Assembly: GCF_900105905.1 (NCBI RefSeq)
Contig: NZ_FNSV01000005.1
Span: forward strand, 8,327,501-8,391,500
DNA: 64,000 nucleotides
Reading direction: 5' to 3'
Origin: Rhodococcus koreensis
GTDB taxonomy: Bacteria > Actinomycetota > Actinomycetes > Mycobacteriales > Mycobacteriaceae
Position 1 is the stretch's first letter; every line of letters begins with the position of its first letter. Positions 29,683-37,410 of this stretch are shown piece by piece. The notes below the pieces were generated by a model. It saw only the letters and a program-made list of their open reading frames with translations. It searched no databases and was not told the origin of the DNA. The position numbers and the translations under genes are program-made.

Positions 29683-30741
29683 GTGACCTTCTTCGAGTCT
29701 CTCGCCCGCAAACTCGACCGCACCGGTGTCGACCCCGTCGTCTGGCACGCCCCGCCGCCCCCTCCGCTCACGGGAGTGCTCGCTCCCAACGGAGTGCTCG
29801 ACGGCGTGCACCGCTGGGCCCTGCCCACCGGAGAGGGACCGGAGGACGTGGCCGTCGATCACGACGGCCGAGTGGTCACCGGAGGCAACGACGGCCGGAT
29901 CTGGCGGTTCGACAGCCGCGGCGACGCCACCGAACTCGCGAACACGGGTGGGCGGCCCCTCGGGGTCGAGGTCCTCGACGACGGCCGGTACCTGATCTGC
30001 GACGCCGAGCGCGGCGTGCTGAGGGTGGACGAGAAGGGGCGCGTCGACGTGCTCGCCGACACCGCGGTCGGGCGCCCGCTCGTGGCGTGCAACAACTCCG
30101 CTGTCGGCCGCGACGGCGTCGTGTACTTCACCGACTCCTCCGCGCACTTCACGATCGCCGACCACCGCTACGACCTCCTCGAACACCGGGGGACCGGTCG
30201 CCTGCTGCGGCTCGACCCGCGGACCGGGGAGACCGACCTCCTCGCTGAGGGACTGCAGTTCGCCAACGGCGTGGGATTGGCCTCGGACGAATCGTTCGTC
30301 CTCGTCGCCGAGACCGGCTCGTACCAGATCTCCCGCGTCGACCTGACTGGACCGTCGCAGGGCCGGACGTCCGTGTGGGCCGAGAATCTGCCCGGCATCC
30401 CGGACAACATGACGTCGCAGACCGACGACGGGCTGTTCTGGGTGGCGCTCTACAGCCCGCGGATGCGGCTGCTGGATCTGCTCGCGCCGTACCCCGCGCT
30501 GCGCATCGTCGCGGCGAACCTGCCCGAAGCCGTCCAGCCGAACCCGGTGCACGCGGGCTGGGTGGTCGCCCTCGATCAGCGTGGCGAGATCGTGCACAGC
30601 CTGCGCGGCGGCAAGGGCAGTTACGCACCCGTCACCGGTGTGCGGGAGCACGACGGGTGGCTGTACCTGGGAAGTCTGACCGCGGACGCCGTCGCGCGGG
30701 TTCCGCTCCCGCCACGACCGGACATCGCTGCGGGCGAGTGA
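29683..30741 (+). CDS. SMP-30 / gluconolactonase / strictosidine-synthase-like beta-propeller
   Basis: The 352-residue protein has repeated beta-propeller blades: GPEDVAVDHDGRVVTGGNDG near residue 55, CNNSAVGRDGVVYFTDSSAH in the middle, and LQFANGVGLASDESFVLVAE, which is the metal-site Asn-containing motif of the SMP-30/strictosidine synthase group. It probably hydrolyses a lactone or related ester; the substrate is unknown. TAATCT (29669-29674) ends 8 nt before GTG 29683, so the transcript is likely leaderless. Confidence 0.87.
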   Translation: MTFFESLARKLDRTGVDPVVWHAPPPPPLTGVLAPNGVLDGVHRWALPTGEGPEDVAVDHDGRVVTGGNDGRIWRFDSRGDATELANTGGRPLGVEVLDDGRYLICDAERGVLRVDEKGRVDVLADTAVGRPLVACNNSAVGRDGVVYFTDSSAHFTIADHRYDLLEHRGTGRLLRLDPRTGETDLLAEGLQFANGVGLASDESFVLVAETGSYQISRVDLTGPSQGRTSVWAENLPGIPDNMTSQTDDGLFWVALYSPRMRLLDLLAPYPALRIVAANLPEAVQPNPVHAGWVVALDQRGEIVHSLRGGKGSYAPVTGVREHDGWLYLGSLTADAVARVPLPPRPDIAAGE

Positions 30742-30874
30742 GAAGGGCCTGACCTGCTCCGATGGATTCTCCGGGGGACGATCGGCGGACCACCGCCGCG
30801 GTTGTGGAAGAGTGGCGAGAGCGGTGCGACGAGCGCCCGAGAACAGGTCCGCACTCGACGCTGGGGAGATATTG

Positions 30875-31498
30875 GTGAATTCGGTGGACCGGGACACTGT
30901 GCGGTCGGACCGGATCGTGACCGTCCCGAATCTCCTGAGCGTGGTGCGCCTGCTCGGAGTGCCGCTGTTCGTGTACCTGCTTCTCGTCACGCACTCCGAC
31001 GGGTGGGCCCTCGCGATCCTCATGATCAGCGGCTTCACCGACTGGCTCGACGGCAAGCTGGCCCGGATCCTCGACCAGTCGTCGAAGCTGGGTGCGCTGC
31101 TCGACCCGTTCGTCGATCGCCTCTACGTCGTCACGACGCTGGTGACGTTCGTCGTGCGCGGATTCATCCCGTGGTGGGTGGCGGCGATCCTGATCGGCCG
31201 CGACGCCGTTCTCGCGCTGACACTGCTGATCTACCGGCGGCGCGGACTGCCACCCCCCGACGTGATGTACCTCGGCAAGGGGGCCACGTTCCTGCTCATG
31301 TTCGCACTGCCGATAACCCTCGCGGCGCAGGGCGACTGGAGCATCGCCGCCGTGGCGGAGCCGCTCGGCGCTGCACTGCTGATCTGGGGCACGGTGCTGT
31401 ACGTGTGGACCGGGCTGCTCTACACCGTCAACGCGCTGACCGTCGCGCGCACCGTTCCCGCGCGAGGATCGGGCGGCGACGAACGCGAGGTCCGCTGA
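30875..31498 (+). CDS. CDP-alcohol phosphatidyltransferase (PgsA2/Rv1822-like)
   Basis: The 207-residue membrane enzyme transfers a phosphatidyl group from CDP-diacylglycerol to an alcohol. Its signature DGKLARILDQSSKLGALLDP followed by FVD fits the family pattern DGxxARx(8)Gx(3)Dx(3)D. About five to six hydrophobic segments follow. GTG 30875 after GGGGAG gives the conserved start; an upstream frame to 30812 is less likely. As the Rv1822 orthologue it may make phosphatidylglycerophosphate or a cardiolipin precursor. It overlaps the next gene (TGATG). Confidence 0.9.
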   Translation: MNSVDRDTVRSDRIVTVPNLLSVVRLLGVPLFVYLLLVTHSDGWALAILMISGFTDWLDGKLARILDQSSKLGALLDPFVDRLYVVTTLVTFVVRGFIPWWVAAILIGRDAVLALTLLIYRRRGLPPPDVMYLGKGATFLLMFALPITLAAQGDWSIAAVAEPLGAALLIWGTVLYVWTGLLYTVNALTVARTVPARGSGGDEREVR

Positions 31499-32361
31499 TG
31501 ACACGCACCGAGTCCGGCGTCCGCAGGAATCCGGTGCCGTCCCTGCTGCAGTCTCTGATGAACGATCATCTGGACCCCGGCTACGAGGGCGCGGCCGAGG
31601 ATCGCGAGCACGGACATTCGCGGCAGACGCGGGTCGGCCGGCAGGTGTGGATCGCGATCGGCGCACTGCTCGTGGGCCTGGTGCTGTCGGTCGCCTACCG
31701 GCAGGCCACCGAACGCATCCCGGGCACCGAGCAGGTGCGGACCGAACTCCTGAGCAAGGTGCAGGACGCGGAGGACCGGGCGGGCGCCCTCGCGGCAACC
31801 CGGGACACGTTGTCGGCACAGGCCGACGACGCCCGCGCCGCCGCGCTGGCCGGCGACGCCCGCGGTGACGCACTGCTCGACGAGCTACACGGGCTCGAGG
31901 GGGACGCCGGGGTCGAGGCCGTGCACGGTCCCGGACTGACCGTGACGCTCACCGACCCCGCAGCCAAACCCAACCTGTCCGACTCGTCCCAGCGCAGTGT
32001 CGGGGGGAAGGCGGTGGTGCTCGATCGCGACCTGCAGTCGGTGGTCAACTCGCTGTGGGCGGGCGGCGCCGAGGCCATTGCGGTCGGCGACGTGCGGATC
32101 GGCCCGTCGGTGACGATCCGGCAGGCGGGTGGCGCGATGCTCGTGGACAATCAGCCGGTGTTCTCGCCGTATGTGGTCTCCGCCATCGGCCCGCAAGGGC
32201 CGATGCAGACCGGATTCGTGGTGAGCGACGCCTACCTGCGGATGTCGAGCGTGGCGCAGTTGTACGGCATCGGATTCGCGGTCGCGGAGGCCGACGATCT
32301 CCACTTGCCCGCCGCCCCGGCGCGGGAAGTGCGGGCAGCCCGGGAAGCAGGAACACGATGA
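31498..32361 (+). CDS. DUF881 family membrane protein (first copy, Rv1823-like)
   Basis: The 287-residue protein has a cytoplasmic N-terminus (residues 1-48), one membrane helix (WIAIGALLVGLVLSVAYRQA), a coiled coil (SKVQDAEDRAGALAATRDTL) and an extracytoplasmic DUF881 domain (residues about 130-275; GPGLTVTLTDP and GGAEAIAVGDVRI). The fold is related to Bacillus YlxW/YlxX, encoded in the division cluster. Function is unknown. It overlaps the small basic protein gene by ATGA. Confidence 0.9.
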   Translation: MTRTESGVRRNPVPSLLQSLMNDHLDPGYEGAAEDREHGHSRQTRVGRQVWIAIGALLVGLVLSVAYRQATERIPGTEQVRTELLSKVQDAEDRAGALAATRDTLSAQADDARAAALAGDARGDALLDELHGLEGDAGVEAVHGPGLTVTLTDPAAKPNLSDSSQRSVGGKAVVLDRDLQSVVNSLWAGGAEAIAVGDVRIGPSVTIRQAGGAMLVDNQPVFSPYVVSAIGPQGPMQTGFVVSDAYLRMSSVAQLYGIGFAVAEADDLHLPAAPAREVRAAREAGTR

Positions 32362-32756
32362 CAACGGCGGAGTCGGATGGAGGCGTCACACGAATGAAGG
32401 CAGCACTGAAGGGCGGATCCGCGATCTACGGGGTGCTCGCCCTGGTCGTGGGAATCGTGCTGGGGGTGGTGTTCAGCCCGCAAGTGCCCGACGCAGTGCA
32501 GCCCTACCTGCCCATCGCCGTCGTCGCCGCGCTCGACGCGGTGTTCGGCGGATTGCGCGCATACCTCGACGAGATCTTCGACTCGAAGGTGTTCGTCGTC
32601 TCGTTCGTCTTCAACGTCCTCGTGGCGGCGCTGATCGTGTGGCTCGGCGACCAACTCGGTGTCGGAACCCAGCTGTCCACCGCGATCGTCGTCGTCCTCG
32701 GCATCCGCATCTTCGGCAACGCGGCCGCACTGCGGCGTCGTCTGTTCGGGGCGTGA
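32358..32756 (+). CDS. Small basic protein (Sbp, DUF1290; Rv1824-like)
   Basis: The 132-residue membrane protein contains three to four hydrophobic segments: YGVLALVVGIVLGVVFSPQV, YLPIAVVAALDAVFGGLRAY and VFVVSFVFNVLVAALIVWLG. These match the Sbp/DUF1290 family, which in Bacillus lies between division genes. The FGGLRAYLDEIFDSKVF segment is the most conserved part. Function is unknown. ATG 32358 overlaps the upstream stop, and the gene is 7 nt from the second DUF881 gene. Confidence 0.92.
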   Translation: MTTAESDGGVTRMKAALKGGSAIYGVLALVVGIVLGVVFSPQVPDAVQPYLPIAVVAALDAVFGGLRAYLDEIFDSKVFVVSFVFNVLVAALIVWLGDQLGVGTQLSTAIVVVLGIRIFGNAAALRRRLFGA

Positions 32757-32763
32757 TCGCGAC

Positions 32764-33510
32764 GTGAGCGGGCACGAGGGCAGACACGAACTGCACGGCA
32801 ACGAACCCACGACGTCGCGGCGCTCACACGTCGTCTTCGCGCTGCTGGCCGCGCTCCTGCTCGGCGGGCTGGGAATCGCGATCGTGACGCAGGTGAAGAA
32901 CACCGGGTCCGGTGACACGCTCGACTCGGCGAGCCCCGCGGATCTGCTGGTCGTCCTGGACACGCTGAATCAGCGGGAGGCGGCCCTGCGGCAGGAGATC
33001 GCATCGCTGGAACAGACCTTGGCAACCTTGCAACAGAGTGGCAGTTCCGGGGCGGCACTCGACGAGGCGCAGGCCCGGTTGACGGCCCTGTCGATCCAGG
33101 TCGGGAGCGCACCGGCCACCGGCCCCGGCGTGACGATGCGCATCACCGACCCCAACAAGGGCGTCGGATCCGAGGTCCTGCTCGACCTCGTCCAGGAACT
33201 GCGCGCCGCGGGCGCCGAGGCCGTGCAGATCCAGGGGGCCGACGGCCCGCCCATCCGGATCGGCGTCGACTCCTGGGTGTCCGGTTCGGCAGGCGGCGTG
33301 TCGGTGGACGGCCGCAAGGTGAACGCCCCCTACGGAGTTGTCGCCATCGGTGATCCGCCGACTCTGGCGGCGGCCCTGAACATTCCCGGCGGGGTGGTCG
33401 ACACGGTCGCGCGCAGCGGTGGGCAGTTGACGATCGAACAATCGCAGCAGGTCACGATCTCCGCCTTGCGGGAGGCGAAACCTCGCCAATACGCTCAGCC
33501 CGGAAATTGA
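32764..33510 (+). CDS. DUF881 family membrane protein (second copy, Rv1825-like)
   Basis: The 248-residue protein repeats the architecture of the first copy: an N-terminal membrane helix (HVVFALLAALLLGGLGIAIV), a coiled coil (NQREAALRQEIASLEQTLAT), then the DUF881 domain (GPGVTMRITDPNKGVG, GAEAVQIQGADGPPIRIGVD). The two DUF881 proteins with Sbp between them probably form one membrane complex; this is inferred from the invariant gene order. GTG 32764 is the start. Confidence 0.9.
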   Translation: MSGHEGRHELHGNEPTTSRRSHVVFALLAALLLGGLGIAIVTQVKNTGSGDTLDSASPADLLVVLDTLNQREAALRQEIASLEQTLATLQQSGSSGAALDEAQARLTALSIQVGSAPATGPGVTMRITDPNKGVGSEVLLDLVQELRAAGAEAVQIQGADGPPIRIGVDSWVSGSAGGVSVDGRKVNAPYGVVAIGDPPTLAAALNIPGGVVDTVARSGGQLTIEQSQQVTISALREAKPRQYAQPGN

Positions 33511-33552
33511 TCTTCGCATCCGCCCGCGGATTGCCATCGAAAGGACGCCACT

Positions 33553-33957
33553 GTGAGTGAGCTCGAAATCCCCGCCGATCGTCGGTACACCGCCGAACAC
33601 GAGTGGGTCGAGCGGACGGGGCCCACGACGGTACGCGTCGGCATCACCGATTTCGCGCAGTCCCAGCTCGGCGACGTCGTGTTCGTCCAGCTTCCGGCGG
33701 TCGACGAGGACGTGGCGGCGGGAGAGTCGTTCGGCGAGGTGGAATCCACCAAGAGCGTCTCCGACATCTTCGCCCCGCTGACGGCGAAAGTCGTTGCCGC
33801 CAACGCTGATCTGGACGGCAACCCGGAACTCGTGAACTCCGCGCCCTACGGGCAGGGGTGGCTGGTGGAACTCGGCGTCGACGACGAGGCGGCCCTCGAC
33901 GCCGCACTGGCCGAAATGCTGGACGCCGCCGGGTATGCAGACATCACGGCAGGATAA
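33553..33957 (+). CDS. gcvH: Glycine cleavage system H protein
   Basis: GcvH carries the lipoyl arm that shuttles the aminomethyl group between GcvP, GcvT and the lipoamide dehydrogenase. The 134-residue protein shows HEWVERTGPTTVRVGITDFA and the lipoylation site FGEVESTKSVSDIFAPLTAK, with Lys in the ESTKS context. GTG 33553 follows AAGGA. gcvT is not in the window. gcvP lies about 3.4 kb downstream under its own riboswitch. Confidence 0.97.
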   Translation: MSELEIPADRRYTAEHEWVERTGPTTVRVGITDFAQSQLGDVVFVQLPAVDEDVAAGESFGEVESTKSVSDIFAPLTAKVVAANADLDGNPELVNSAPYGQGWLVELGVDDEAALDAALAEMLDAAGYADITAG

Positions 33958-34278
33958 TTTCCCGCCGAACACGCGAAGCGGAAATCGGATAGTTTTGGAA
34001 GGTGCCGACAGCCCGGAAAACGGGGTTGCCGGGGAAATCCGCTGTCGGAATACCGGTTCGTAATGTACTGGCGGCCTGTCTCACTACACGCACCGGCGTG
34101 CGCAGGGTACGGTCAATGTTGAACGCATGTGCCGTGTCGGGGCGCAGGTCCGTAGTTTGAATGTGATCGTGGGAGTTTGCACAGAAGTTAATGTGCACGG
34201 GAACCGAATTATGTAGTACCGAGTGGCATTGCGTAGTCCAGCGAATCTTGCTGGATGATCGAACTAGGAGGAGAAACG
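33958..34278 (+). other. gcvH-garA intergenic region (321 bp)
   Basis: The region is less GC-rich than its neighbours and holds no convincing gene; a minus-strand frame at 33944-34198 lacks family resemblance. CCGACAGC (34005-34012) and GCTGTCGG (34041-34048) form the outer stem of a structured element that could end the gcvH transcript. TGCAC/GTGCA arms at 34178-34182 and 34193-34197 form a small inverted repeat in the likely garA promoter. AGGAGGAG at 34266-34273 is the garA ribosome-binding site. Confidence 0.6.
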
Positions 34279-34779
34279 GTGAGCGAGAACGGCAACGACG
34301 CGGTCTATGGGGAGACGCCGGCGGAAACCACGTCGGTCTTCCGCGCGGACTTTCTCAATGAGCTCGACAACTCCTCGGCAACCCAGGCTCCGGAAGCTCC
34401 GGTGTCGGGTGTGGAGGGACTGCCCGCGGGCTCTGCTCTGCTCGTCGTCAAGCGTGGACCGAACGCAGGGTCGCGCTTCCTGCTCGACCAGCCGACGACG
34501 TCCGCGGGACGGCATCCCGACAGCGACATCTTCCTCGACGACGTGACGGTCAGCCGTCGTCATGCGGAGTTCCGTCAGGAGGACGACGAGTTCCAGGTGG
34601 TCGACGTCGGCAGCCTCAACGGCACCTACGTCAACCGCGAGCCGGTCGACTCGGCAGTCCTCGCGAACGGCGACGAGGTGCAGATCGGCAAGTTCCGGCT
34701 GGTCTTCCTGACCGGACCCCGGACCACGGCCGGTGGCTCGCAGATCGGTGAGACGTCAGCTGGTGCGGGTAGCCAATGA
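34279..34779 (+). CDS. garA: GarA, FHA-domain regulator of 2-oxoglutarate metabolism
   Basis: GarA inhibits 2-oxoglutarate dehydrogenase and NAD-glutamate dehydrogenase and activates glutamate synthase. Phosphorylation by PknG or PknB switches it off by binding to its own FHA domain. The 166-residue protein has the phospho-acceptor motif ETTSVFRADFL near residue 17, and an FHA domain with GRHPDSDIFLDDVTVSRRHA and VVDVGSLNGTYVNREPVDSA, almost identical to the mycobacterial protein. GTG 34279 is set by the strong AGGAGGAG. It overlaps the MerR gene by ATGA. Confidence 0.96.
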   Translation: MSENGNDAVYGETPAETTSVFRADFLNELDNSSATQAPEAPVSGVEGLPAGSALLVVKRGPNAGSRFLLDQPTTSAGRHPDSDIFLDDVTVSRRHAEFRQEDDEFQVVDVGSLNGTYVNREPVDSAVLANGDEVQIGKFRLVFLTGPRTTAGGSQIGETSAGAGSQ

Positions 34780-35516
34780 CCGCGGTGCGGCAGCAGCAGG
34801 CGCACTCGGGGATGTCGATCGGCTCCGTGCTGGATCGACTGCGCCCCGATTTTCCTGATGTGACGATCTCGAAGATCCGATTCCTCGAAGCCGAGGGTCT
34901 CATCAGCCCGCAGCGCACTCCCTCGGGGTATCGGCGATTCTCGATCGCCGACACTGAACGACTGCGCTACGTCCTGACTGCGCAGCGCGATCAGTATCTG
35001 CCGCTGAAGGTCATCAAGGAGCAGCTCGAGGCCATCGACAGAGGTGTGGCCACGGTCGGCGCAGGCGATTCTTCGCCGCGCCGGCCGCGCGCGCTCACGG
35101 TGGCCCCGGGCGAGGTGTCCCCGGAGGAATTCCGCACCGACCGCGAGGTGCGGATCAGCCGCGACGATCTGATCTCCCGGGCAGGGATCGACGAGAAGTT
35201 CCTCGTCGAGCTGACGCGAGGCGGCCTGGTCGTTCCCGGGCCTGCGGGGTTCTTCGACGAGGACGCGGTGACGCTGGCGCGCACCGCGAGAGCGATGTCC
35301 GAGTTCGGACTCGAGGTGCGGCACCTGAGGGCGTTCAAGCTGGCCGCCGACCGCGAGGCCGGGTTGGTCGCGCAGATCGCCGGGCCCGTGGCCAAGGGCC
35401 GCGACGCGGGCGCGCGTGATCGCGCCGAGGAGATGGTGCGCGAACTGGCCGCGTTGTCTCTGACGTTGCACACCTGCCTGGTGAAGTCGGCAGTCCGAGG
35501 TGCGCTCGATCGGTGA
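34776..35516 (+). CDS. MerR-family regulator (Rv1828-like)
   Basis: The 246-residue protein starts with a winged helix-turn-helix (MSIGSVLDRLRPDFPDVTIS, then KIRFLEAEGLISPQRTPSGY and RRFSIADTERLRYVLTAQRD). A C-terminal domain of about 130 residues lacks an evident metal-binding Cys cluster. Its overlap with garA suggests joint expression. The M. tuberculosis counterpart binds DNA; its regulon is not clear to me. Confidence 0.92.
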   Translation: MTAVRQQQAHSGMSIGSVLDRLRPDFPDVTISKIRFLEAEGLISPQRTPSGYRRFSIADTERLRYVLTAQRDQYLPLKVIKEQLEAIDRGVATVGAGDSSPRRPRALTVAPGEVSPEEFRTDREVRISRDDLISRAGIDEKFLVELTRGGLVVPGPAGFFDEDAVTLARTARAMSEFGLEVRHLRAFKLAADREAGLVAQIAGPVAKGRDAGARDRAEEMVRELAALSLTLHTCLVKSAVRGALDR

Positions 35517-35666
35517 GGTGAGTTCGCCGGCGGTCCCACCTCGGGAACTTCCCAACGACGCTGCGCTCGAACGGCTGTACGGTCGAAGAGCAGACACGAA
35601 TCGAATAGAATCCTGGTACGGCATTGTGTGCCGCGGACGGACCATTGCAGGGTGGAGGCAGACGCG

Positions 35667-36140
35667 ATGAGCGAAATGCACGTGATCGGAGTTCGTGTCG
35701 AGCAGCCCCAGAATCAACCTGTCCTGCTGCTGCGGGAAACCGACGGCGAACGGTACCTGCCCATCTGGATCGGACAGACCGAGGCCACGGCCATCGCACT
35801 CGAGCAGCAGGGTGTCGAGCCGGCGCGTCCGCTGACCCACGACCTGATCAAGAACCTGATCGAAGCGTTCGGTCGCACCTTGAAGGAAGTTCGCATCGTC
35901 GACCTCCGCGAGGGCACGTTCTACGCCGACCTGGTGTTCGACCAGAACACCCGCGTCTCGGCCCGCCCGTCCGACTCCATCGCGATCGCACTGCGCATCG
36001 GGGTCCCGATCTTCGCCGAGGAATCGGTGCTCACGGAGGCCGGTCTGGTCATGCCCGACGAGCGTGAGGACGAGGTCGAGAAGTTCAAGGAATTCCTCGA
36101 GTCCGTGTCGCCGGACGATTTCAAGGCCACCGACGGCTAG
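35667..36140 (+). CDS. Bifunctional nuclease family protein (DUF151, Rv1829-like)
   Basis: The 157-residue protein matches the DUF151/BFN fold: LLLRETDGERYLPIWIGQTE, ATAIALEQQGVEPARPLTHD and VSARPSDSIAIALRIGVPIF are the conserved segments. Plant and archaeal relatives show RNase/DNase activity; bacterial function is unsettled. ATG 35667 follows GGTGGAGG. TAGAAT at 35604-35609 may be a -10. It lies between two MerR genes, as in mycobacteria. Confidence 0.9.
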   Translation: MSEMHVIGVRVEQPQNQPVLLLRETDGERYLPIWIGQTEATAIALEQQGVEPARPLTHDLIKNLIEAFGRTLKEVRIVDLREGTFYADLVFDQNTRVSARPSDSIAIALRIGVPIFAEESVLTEAGLVMPDEREDEVEKFKEFLESVSPDDFKATDG

Positions 36141-36421
36141 GTTTCCCCAGCGGAATAGCCGCCGGCGCAGTAATGGTTGAGGTTCTTCCGGCGCGTTGCG
36201 TTGACCCGGTCTCCTCGGAGTCATAGCGTTCGGTGCAGTGATTTTCTGCCCTGCAGATTGTATCGGGCGTACGCTGAGTAGGTTCAGGGTACGGACTAGC
36301 TCGATGTCACTGGTGGCGCTTGCGCCGGTCGATGTGCTGCGGATTGCCGTGGACACTGGCGACGCGCGTCACAGGCGCACTGATCGTCGGGTTCAGTGCA
36401 ACATGCGAGAGGGAGTAGTCA
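36141..36421 (+). other. Intergenic region before the second MerR gene (281 bp)
   Basis: I see no gene here. The segment near 36235-36300 is AT-richer and probably holds the promoter (for instance TACGCT near 36270). GAGAGGGAG at 36406-36415 is the likely ribosome-binding site of the downstream MerR gene. Confidence 0.5.
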
Positions 36422-37042
36422 GTGGGAGATCGGCCGCAGGAGAATGCGCTGAATCTTGCGCCCGGCGACAACGTTGCCGAGCCCGAGTTCAGCTCCGAGG
36501 AGATCCAGCCGGGCCTCTTCCCGGACGATTCCGTGCCCGACGACCTCGTCGGATACCGCGTCCCCATCGCCTGCCAGATCGCGGGAATCACCTACCGTCA
36601 GCTCGATTACTGGGCTCGCACATCTCTCGTGGTGCCGTCCATCCGTGGCGCGGCCGGGTCGGGCAGCCAACGGCTGTACTCGTTCAAAGACATCCTCGTC
36701 CTCAAGATCGTCAAGCGCCTGCTCGACACCGGAATATCCTTGCAGAACATTCGCGTGGCCGTCGACCACCTCCGTAAGCGCGGGGTGCGGGACTTGGCCA
36801 AGATCACACTTTTCTCGGACGGGACCACGGTCTACGAGTGCACGTCGGCCGAGGAAGTCGTCGATCTGCTCCAGGGCGGGCAGGGTGTGTTCGGTATCGC
36901 GGTCAGTGGTGCAATGCGCGAACTGACCGGCACCATCGCCGATTTCCCGGCGGAGCGCGCCGACGGCGGCGAGAGCGAGCAGAGCCCCGAGGACGAGCTG
37001 GCGTCGCGGCGCAAGAACCGCGCGAGCCGCAAGACCGGCTAG
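36422..37042 (+). CDS. MerR-family regulator (Rv1830-like)
   Basis: The 206-residue protein has an N-terminal extension of about 45 residues. A MerR helix-turn-helix follows (VGYRVPIACQIAGITYRQLD, then YWARTSLVVPSIRGAAGSGS and QRLYSFKDILVLKIVKRLLD), then a C-terminal domain and a Lys/Arg-rich tail. Mycobacterial Rv1830 orthologues influence cell division and drug tolerance. GTG 36422 follows GAGAGGGAG. It immediately precedes the glycine riboswitch. Confidence 0.92.
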   Translation: MGDRPQENALNLAPGDNVAEPEFSSEEIQPGLFPDDSVPDDLVGYRVPIACQIAGITYRQLDYWARTSLVVPSIRGAAGSGSQRLYSFKDILVLKIVKRLLDTGISLQNIRVAVDHLRKRGVRDLAKITLFSDGTTVYECTSAEEVVDLLQGGQGVFGIAVSGAMRELTGTIADFPAERADGGESEQSPEDELASRRKNRASRKTG

Positions 37043-37116
37043 ACCGCAACCCCAGGAGCACGGCGCTGGTGGCGCCGCTGCCTGTGCTCGTGGCATAGAC
37101 TGGCGGTGCGTCGACG

Positions 37117-37353
37117 CCGTGCGGGAGAGTTCCGGGCACTGCATGCACAGCAGCATCGTGCGTGCGGGAGTTCGGGCGCCGAAGGAGCAACACCTCCCCG
37201 TCAATCTCTCAGGCAAACAGGACCGTGCGGGCTCCGACGCCTCTGGAAAGCGGTGGGAGCACCCACCCGCCCACGGGGAAAGGGCCGTCGTTCGCACGCG
37301 AACGACGGTACCGAATCTCTCAGGCGCTCGACCCGAGCAGGCGACAGAGGGGG
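37117..37353 (+). ncRNA. Tandem glycine riboswitch upstream of gcvP
   Basis: Two consecutive glycine aptamers are visible. Aptamer 1 has GCGGGAGAGTT (37121-37131), GGGCGCCGAAGGAGCAAC (37174-37191) and AATCTCTCAGGCAAA (37203-37217). Aptamer 2 has CTCTGGAAAGCGG (37241-37253), CACGGGGAAAGGGCC (37272-37286) and GAATCTCTCAGGC (37313-37325) and closes with GACAGAGGGGGA. Glycine binding normally turns on glycine-cleavage genes. A hairpin CGTTCCGC/GCGGGGCG at 37359-37377 in front of gcvP may be part of the expression platform. Confidence 0.93.
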
Positions 37354-37410
37354 AGGGGCGTTCCGCAGAGCGGGGCGTGTCCTGATCCTCCGAACTGCTT
37401 GGGAGTTGTC

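Noticed and set aside
27475..30741. 1088-codon open frame on the plus strand as one large protein
   Set aside because: Its first two thirds run out of frame through the acyl-CoA synthetase and NUDIX genes. Only the part from GTG 29683 is a real protein (SMP-30).
33944..34198. 84-codon minus-strand frame after gcvH
   Set aside because: No recognisable family or ribosome-binding site, and it covers the hairpin region; kept as intergenic.
37162..37410. N-terminal extension of GcvP
   Set aside because: This sequence is the glycine riboswitch; RNA motifs are conserved there and the protein reading is not.
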